Shown: piece after piece, positions 6,492-10,301 of the stretch
Layout of the letters: each line of letters starts with the position of its first letter
How positions within the stretch are numbered: position 1 is the stretch's first letter
Assembly: GCA_902783515.1 (NCBI GenBank)
Contig: CACZRK010000308.1
Coordinates: 1-10,301, forward strand
Direction of reading: 5' to 3'
Length of the DNA: 10,301 nucleotides
Source of the DNA: an uncultured Coriobacteriaceae bacterium
Lineage (GTDB): Bacteria > Actinomycetota > Coriobacteriia > Coriobacteriales > UMGS124
Position numbers and translations under genes: made by a program
Notes under the pieces: model-generated
Database searches by the model: none
What the model saw: the letters and a program-made list of their open reading frames with translations, nothing else
What the model was told of the DNA's origin: nothing

Positions 6492-6520
6492 TGAGACGTT
6501 TCCCTCCTCCAGCGCGTATT
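6492..6520 (+). promoter_or_regulatory. Candidate ECF-type autoregulated promoter
   Basis: TGAGAC (6492-6497) and CGTATT (6515-6520) are separated by 17 bp, close to the Gram-positive ECF consensus TGAAAC-N16/17-CGTA (Bacillus sigma-W/M class), with one -35 mismatch. ECF sigma genes commonly transcribe themselves. The transcript would start near 6527, leaving a leader of about 85 nt. Confidence 0.4.
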
Positions 6521-6610
6521 CATGGTGAGGGGCGCGAGCGAGGGGCGCCCGGTCGGTCGTCGGCCTGGGACGGCGGCCACGGAAGCGGTCTTGGGAGGGG
6601 ATGACGGGCC

Positions 6611-7258
6611 ATGGATGACGAGGCGCGGTTCACCCGCATCGTCGAGGGACACGCGTCGACGGTCTATCGACTGGCGTACAGCTATCTGCGCAGCCGGTTC
6701 GACGCCGACGACGTCGCGCAGACGGTGCTCGTGCGGCTCTATCGCGACGGACGCTGGCGACCGGGCGCGGACAGGGCGTTTCAGAGCGACGAGCATCTGC
6801 GCAACTGGCTGGTGCGTGTCACGATCAACGAGTGCCGGACGCTCTTTCGCAGGCTGCGCCGCACGCCCGACGACCTGGCGTGCGTCGCGGACACGCTGCC
6901 CGCGGAGGGCGTGTCGCCGGAGGACGCGGCCGAGGCACGCGAGCTGCTCGAGGTGGTGATGAGGCTGCCGGTGAAGTATCGCGTGCCGATCTACCTGCGC
7001 TATTACGAGGGGTACTCCGCGAAGGAAGTCGCCGGCCTGCTCGACGTGCCAGAGTCGACCGTGCGGACGCGCCTCGCCCGCGCGCGGACGCGTCTCGGTG
7101 AGATGCTCGCGAGCACGGGATGTGCGGGCGAGGCGCATGCCGTCGCCGGCGGATCGGCGCGCGCCCCGGTCGACGCGGTCCCCGCCCGCGCGGCACCGCC
7201 GGCGCCATGCCCCACGGCGACGATGACGACGAGATGCGAGGGAAAGGTGATCCCATGA
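6611..7258 (+). CDS. ECF-type RNA polymerase sigma-70 factor
   Basis: The 215-aa protein has the two-domain ECF layout. Region 2 spans about residues 7-80 (STVYRLAYSYLRSRFDADDVAQ; the DADDVAQ segment is the usual core-binding/-10 motif, followed by LRNWLVRVTINECRTLFRR). Region 4 spans about 115-168 (LPVKYRVPIYLRYYEGYSAKEVAGLL, then the helix-turn-helix DVPESTVRTRLARAR). It directs RNA polymerase to a small regulon, typically envelope stress. ATG 6611 is preceded by GGGAGGGG (6593-6600). The last about 45 residues are an Ala/Pro/Gly-rich tail with three Cys, beyond the usual 160-190 aa of simple ECF factors. The stop overlaps the next gene by ATGA, the classic sigma/anti-sigma arrangement. Signal and targets are unknown. 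Confidence 0.93.
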   Translation: MDDEARFTRIVEGHASTVYRLAYSYLRSRFDADDVAQTVLVRLYRDGRWRPGADRAFQSDEHLRNWLVRVTINECRTLFRRLRRTPDDLACVADTLPAEGVSPEDAAEARELLEVVMRLPVKYRVPIYLRYYEGYSAKEVAGLLDVPESTVRTRLARARTRLGEMLASTGCAGEAHAVAGGSARAPVDAVPARAAPPAPCPTATMTTRCEGKVIP

Positions 7259-8514
7259 GCGCGACGACGATCGACGAGGCGCGGATGGACGCGCTGACCA
7301 AGGCGGCGTTCTCCGCGGTGCAGGCACCCGACGACCTTTGCGGGCGCGTGCTGGGCAGGATCCGCGAGGAGGAGCGGGGACGCGACCGTCGCGCCGCGCG
7401 TGCCCACGGCGGCTCGGTCGTCGAGCGGCCGGCGCGCCGCATGCGCGTCGGCGTCCGCGTGGCGGCGGCGCTCACGGCCTCGGCGCTCACCGTGACCGCG
7501 GCGTACGCGGCCGTGAGCAGCGGGTTTCTGCAGAGCGCCTTTGGCGACAAGGGCCAGCCCGACGTCGCCGCGCGGACGGTGCCCAACGACGGCAGCCCCT
7601 ACACGCTGCCGTCGATGACGTGGGAGGGGACGGACGAGGCGACGGCGGAGCGGCTCGTCGGCGCCTACGTGACCGAGTCCGGCGGCACGGTGACCACGGC
7701 GGGTGTCACGCTCACGGTGGGCGGCGTCGTGGTGGACGAGAACGGCCTGGGCGTGGCGACCTACACGCTCCGCGGTCCGCAAGCCGTGCTGGACAGCTAC
7801 GGCGACGCGGGCTATGGCGAGCTCTACGCGCAGCCTGACACGCCGGTCCGCGACGTCATGGTGAGCGGCCCGACGGAGCGGGCGGACGAGCATGGCGTAC
7901 CGGCCATCTACGACGAGCGCAGCGTGGTGGACCGGACGCGGTCGACCGACGGCACGCTGTGCGCGGTCTCGTACTTCGCGAGCGACGATCCGTCCCAGGC
8001 GGGCGAGGAGATGAGCTGGTGGCTGCCGCAGACGGGCGACAATGGCGCCTTTGCGGGCGAGTCGGTCTCGGTGACGCCCGAGCGGGTGCTGCCCGCGACG
8101 ACGTTCGAGACGGACGAGGGCGCGTCGAACGGCGTCGACGCCGTGGCCGCGCGCGTCTCGCCGATCGGCGTCACGATCGACGTCGCCGCGGGAACTGCCG
8201 GCGCGGACGCGGGCGAGGAGGCGTCGCCGGCGGCGGAGGTCTGCGGCGTGAGCCTTGGGCTCTCCGACGGGTCGACGTACGTCGTGGAGGGCGGCGACGT
8301 CATGAACCGGACGCTGGATCTCCAGCGCCGCGATGGGAGCGTCGCCATCCTGTTCAACCGGCTCGTCGACCCCGCCGCGGTGACTTCGGTGAGCGTCACG
8401 GTCCGCACGTTCGAGCCGACCGCGCGGGACGTGGACGTGCAGGATGCGAGCGCGCTGGACGTGGACGTGCGGGCGGTCGAGACGACGCACACGCTGGCGG
8501 CCGCGTCGGACTAG
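7255..8514 (+). CDS. Single-pass membrane protein, probable anti-sigma factor
   Basis: From ATG 7255 (preceded by GAGGGAAAGG, 7238-7247) the protein is 419 aa. Residues 1-62 are a charged cytoplasmic segment, partly helical (MDALTKAAFSAVQAPDDLCGRVL). One membrane helix lies at about 69-87 (VAAALTASALTVTAAYAAV) after a basic RPARRMR. The remaining about 330 residues would be extracytoplasmic and beta-rich (for example TVTTAGVTLTVGGVVVDENG), resembling DUF4179-type proteins that follow ECF sigma genes; that family match is from memory. The expected function is to hold the upstream sigma factor at the membrane until the outer domain senses a signal. The cytoplasmic part lacks the HxxxCxxC zinc motif of ZAS anti-sigma factors; Cys29 is the only cysteine there. 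Translational coupling to the sigma gene supports the assignment. Confidence 0.75.
   Translation: MSATTIDEARMDALTKAAFSAVQAPDDLCGRVLGRIREEERGRDRRAARAHGGSVVERPARRMRVGVRVAAALTASALTVTAAYAAVSSGFLQSAFGDKGQPDVAARTVPNDGSPYTLPSMTWEGTDEATAERLVGAYVTESGGTVTTAGVTLTVGGVVVDENGLGVATYTLRGPQAVLDSYGDAGYGELYAQPDTPVRDVMVSGPTERADEHGVPAIYDERSVVDRTRSTDGTLCAVSYFASDDPSQAGEEMSWWLPQTGDNGAFAGESVSVTPERVLPATTFETDEGASNGVDAVAARVSPIGVTIDVAAGTAGADAGEEASPAAEVCGVSLGLSDGSTYVVEGGDVMNRTLDLQRRDGSVAILFNRLVDPAAVTSVSVTVRTFEPTARDVDVQDASALDVDVRAVETTHTLAAASD
8427..8470 (+). repeat. 14-bp direct repeat inside the anti-sigma gene 3' end
   Basis: GGACGTGGACGTGC occurs at 8427-8440 and 8457-8470, exactly 30 bp apart, encoding a repeated DVDV motif near the C-terminus. 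It keeps the reading frame and may mark a small in-frame duplication. Confidence 0.6.
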
Positions 8515-8533
8515 CTGCCCGGCTCGTGCCATG

Positions 8534-8570
8534 CGACGCGACGCACGTCGCCAGGCGACGCCTCGCGTCG
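8534..8570. terminator. Nested hairpin after the anti-sigma gene
   Basis: An inner stem CGTCGCC/GGCGACG (8546-8552/8554-8560) sits inside an outer stem CGACGCG/CGCGTCG (8534-8540/8564-8570), 20 bp past the stop codon. The position and strength fit a transcript end, but there is no T-run. From 8571 to 8730 I see only GC-rich sequence and no gene. Confidence 0.4.
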
Positions 8571-8730
8571 GGGCACGTCTTCCGGCTCCCAGGCGCGTTC
8601 GGGCGCGCCGGGGGAGCGGGAGCGCCGCGCATGCGGCCGACCGCCGACGCCTTCTGACGCCCGGGAGCATCTAAGGTGGTGCGCGAGAGGACCGGTCGGC
8701 CGCGGCGCCGGCCGGCCCTCCCTGTCGCTG

Positions 8731-8759
8731 TTGACAGAGCAGTGCATACTGTGCATACT
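8731..8759 (+). promoter_or_regulatory. Promoter of the GntR/ABC unit
   Basis: A perfect -35 TTGACA (8731-8736) is followed after 17 bp by CATACT (8754-8759), a fair -10. The transcript would start near 8766, inside the downstream half of the operator. This is the best sigma-A-type promoter in the window. Confidence 0.7.
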
Positions 8760-8776
8760 GTATATAAACAGTATGC
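8744..8776. promoter_or_regulatory. GntR/YtrA-type operator: two direct and one inverted 9-mer
   Basis: GCATACTGT is repeated directly at 8744-8752 and 8753-8761, then occurs inverted as ACAGTATGC at 8768-8776. The last two form a perfect palindrome with a 6-bp spacer, covering the -10 and start site. GntR-family dimers bind such inverted repeats; the regulator encoded 74 bp downstream is the obvious candidate, giving autorepression relieved by ligand. Confidence 0.75.
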
Positions 8777-8849
8777 GATCGCGGCGCGCCAGACGCAGGT
8801 CCGCCGCGCCGTCACTCGTCGTGGTCGGTGGACGTGAGGAGAGGACACG

Positions 8850-9233
8850 GTGGACATCGTCATCGCGAACGGCTGCGACAGGCCAATCTACGAGCAGATC
8901 TCCTCGCAGATTAAGGGCGCGATCCTGACGGGCGAGCTGGCGGAGGGCGAGGCGCTGCCATCCATCAGGGCGCTCGCGAACGACCTGCGGGTGAGCGTCA
9001 TCACCACGAAGCGTGCCTACGCCGACCTTGAGGCGCAGGGGTTCATCGACACGGTGCCGGGCAAGGGCAGCTTCGTCGCCGGCGGCAACGTGGAGCTGCT
9101 GCGCGAGGAGCGCCTCCGGGGCATCGAGGCGCACCTGCAGCGGGCGATCGAAGAGGCGGCCGGCGCGGGGGTCACGCTCGCGGAGCTGCATGAGATGCTC
9201 GACACGCTCGCGGAGGGCGCGGGACGTCCCTGA
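8850..9233 (+). CDS. GntR-family (YtrA subfamily) transcriptional regulator
   Basis: The 127-aa protein opens with a winged helix (about residues 10-78): PIYEQISSQIKGAILTGEL, EGEALPSIRALANDLRVS and TTKRAYADLEAQGFIDTVPG are the textbook GntR helices and wing. The short C-terminal part (about 79-127) is two helices without a FadR/UTRA ligand domain, which defines the YtrA subgroup that regulates adjacent ABC transporters. The start is GTG 8850, with AGGAGAGG at 8837-8844 and 5-nt spacing. The ABC ATPase gene follows after a 230-bp gap, and the operator upstream is ideally placed for autoregulation. YtrA regulators typically respond to cell-wall-active antibiotics or related stress in Gram-positive bacteria; the inducer here is unknown. 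Confidence 0.93.
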   Translation: MDIVIANGCDRPIYEQISSQIKGAILTGELAEGEALPSIRALANDLRVSVITTKRAYADLEAQGFIDTVPGKGSFVAGGNVELLREERLRGIEAHLQRAIEEAAGAGVTLAELHEMLDTLAEGAGRP

Positions 9234-9339
9234 CGGCGCGTCGCGACGCACGGGCACGGCAGCGTCGTGGCGATGCGCGGCCGACCAAGGGATGCCAGGT
9301 GTCCGGCCGTCTGCACGTGAACATGCGAACGCGTCAGCT

Positions 9340-9426
9340 CGTCAGCGCGCGGGACCGTCAGCGCGTGGGACCGTCAGCACGCCGGACCCCGGACCGCCAG
9401 AAAGCCAGATCGTCAGCTCGACGGAC
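9340..9426 (+). repeat. Four copies of a 16-bp repeat in the GntR-ABC gap
   Basis: The consensus CGTCAGCNCGNNGGAC is found in perfect tandem at 9340-9355, 9356-9371 and 9372-9387, then again at 9411-9426 after 23 bp. A partial copy (CGTCAGCTCG) is at 9332-9341. No gene is seen in 9234-9463. The repeats could bind a regulator, form RNA structure between the two cistrons, or be a slippage array. Confidence 0.6.
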
Positions 9427-9463
9427 AAGCTCGACAGACATCCAGCCGACCGAAGGGACCACC

Positions 9464-10301
9464 ATGCTCGACGCCATCAGCTGCACGGGGCTCGTAAAGC
9501 GCTATGGGAGCTTCGCCTTGGACCATGTGGACCTCACGGTGCCGCGGGGGCAGGTCGTGGGCGTCGTCGGCAGCAACGGCGCTGGCAAGACGACCGCGAT
9601 CAAGATCGTGCTCGGCCTGGTGCGCGCGGATGCCGGCGACGTGCGCGTGCTCGGCGAGTCGGTGACCGCGGGCCTGCCACGCGGCGTGAGCGCGCGCATG
9701 GGCGTCGTCCTGGACACGTGCGCGTTTCCACCCACGTGCCGCGTGGCAGACGTGGGCGCCATCGGCGCCGCGATGTACGACGCCTGGGACGCGGGTGCGT
9801 TCGCGCGCCTGGCGAGCGACGCGGGACTTGACGCGGACAAGCGGGTGAGCCAGCTCTCGCGCGGCATGGGGATGCGGCTCTCGCTCGCCTTCGCCCTCGC
9901 GCATGCCCCCGAGCTGCTCGTGCTTGACGAGCCGACCGCGGGACTGGACCCGATCGCGCGGGAGGACATGCTCGATGTCCTGCGGGCCTTCATGGAGGGC
10001 GGCGATCGGGCGATCCTCATGGCGAGCCACATCACGACCGACCTGGAGAAGATCGCCGACGAGGTCGTGTGCATGGACGCGGGGCGGGTCGCGTTCGCGC
10101 TGCCGAAGGACGACATCTGCGACCGGGCGGGCGTCGCGCGATGCCGGCAGGCCGACGTGCCGGCGGTGGCGGCGGCCGAGGATCTCTTTGCGGGGGAGGG
10201 GCCGCTCGTGCGCAGGCACGGCTACAGCGTGGACGTGCTGGTCCCGGACCGGGTCGCGTTCGCGCGCCGCTTCCCCGACGTCGTGTGCGACGCCGCGAGC
10301 A
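9464..10301 (+). CDS. ABC transporter ATP-binding protein (partial, cut at window end)
   Basis: The 279 codons visible have no stop before the window edge. All ATPase motifs are present: Walker A GSNGAGKTT at residues 36-44, signature LSRGMGMRLSLA in place of LSGGQ (only the leading Leu-Ser and the central Gly are kept), Walker B with catalytic Glu in LLVLDEPTAGLDP, and the H-loop in ASHITTDL. The class fits YtrB/CcmA-type ATPases of exporters whose permease is a separate gene, probably just beyond the edge. ATG 9464 has GAAGGGA upstream (9452-9458). The YtrA-like regulator upstream suggests both genes are one unit, inducible by a cell-envelope signal. The substrate cannot be inferred from the ATPase. 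The region after about residue 215 is more divergent, as usual for this group. Confidence 0.92.
   Translation, partial: MLDAISCTGLVKRYGSFALDHVDLTVPRGQVVGVVGSNGAGKTTAIKIVLGLVRADAGDVRVLGESVTAGLPRGVSARMGVVLDTCAFPPTCRVADVGAIGAAMYDAWDAGAFARLASDAGLDADKRVSQLSRGMGMRLSLAFALAHAPELLVLDEPTAGLDPIAREDMLDVLRAFMEGGDRAILMASHITTDLEKIADEVVCMDAGRVAFALPKDDICDRAGVARCRQADVPAVAAAEDLFAGEGPLVRRHGYSVDVLVPDRVAFARRFPDVVCDAAS

Noticed and set aside
7003..8670. 555-codon minus-strand open frame opposite the sigma/anti-sigma genes
   Set aside because: Strongly Arg/Ala/His-rich with no recognisable motif, opposite two convincing genes on the plus strand.
8511..9257. 248-codon minus-strand frame across the GntR gene and its promoter
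   Set aside because: It spans a clear promoter/operator and a canonical GntR gene; the reading is shadow-like.
9340..9426. CRISPR array interpretation of the 16-bp repeats
   Set aside because: Units are contiguous with no spacers, too short and degenerate, and no cas gene is present.

Overview
This is a GC-rich window (mostly about 60-70% G+C by eye) with compact ATGA-overlapping gene pairs and strong Shine-Dalgarno sites. The mix of genes suggests a Gram-positive actinobacterium, most likely a host-associated Coriobacteriia member (Olsenella/Atopobiaceae-like): Sec-exported surface proteins, an ECF sigma/anti-sigma pair, a YtrA-type GntR regulator with an ABC ATPase, and a Firmicutes-style polymorphic toxin. 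The taxonomic guess is inference; no rRNA or other marker gene is present.

Layout. (1) 1-260: regulatory region with three identical-architecture operators (CCGCA-N6-TGCGG) spaced exactly 26 bp apart. (2) 261-1984: hipB-hipA toxin-antitoxin operon, with all key HipA kinase residues present. (3) 1985-2450: about 465 bp without a confident gene, holding GC-rich hairpins, a weak minus-strand hypothetical ORF, a perfect 12-bp palindrome and a likely promoter. (4) 2451-6005: a three-gene antagonism cassette. It comprises a Sec-exported, membrane-anchored acidic accessory protein, an overlapping Sec-exported polymorphic toxin ending in an HNH/EndoVII 'WHH' nuclease, and a SUKH (SMI1/KNR4) immunity protein. 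The toxin tip region contains two patches of about 25% G+C in an otherwise GC-rich gene, a mark of module exchange. (5) 6006-6610: no intact gene; a decayed minus-strand C-terminal fragment, small tandem repeats and a candidate ECF-type promoter. (6) 6611-8514: ECF sigma factor overlapping a single-pass membrane protein that is probably its anti-sigma factor. (7) 8515-8849: promoter/operator region with TTGACA and a three-half-site repeat. (8) 8850-10301: YtrA-like GntR regulator, a spacer carrying four copies of a 16-bp repeat, and an ABC transporter ATPase cut by the window edge.

How it works together: hipBA is probably autorepressed through the 26-bp-phased operators. The accessory protein and toxin are translationally coupled and both carry Sec signals, so the toxin is likely exported with the help of, or presented by, the anchored partner, while the cytoplasmic SUKH protein protects the producer. 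The sigma/anti-sigma pair and the GntR/ABC unit look like two independent envelope-stress or transport circuits, each probably self-regulated.
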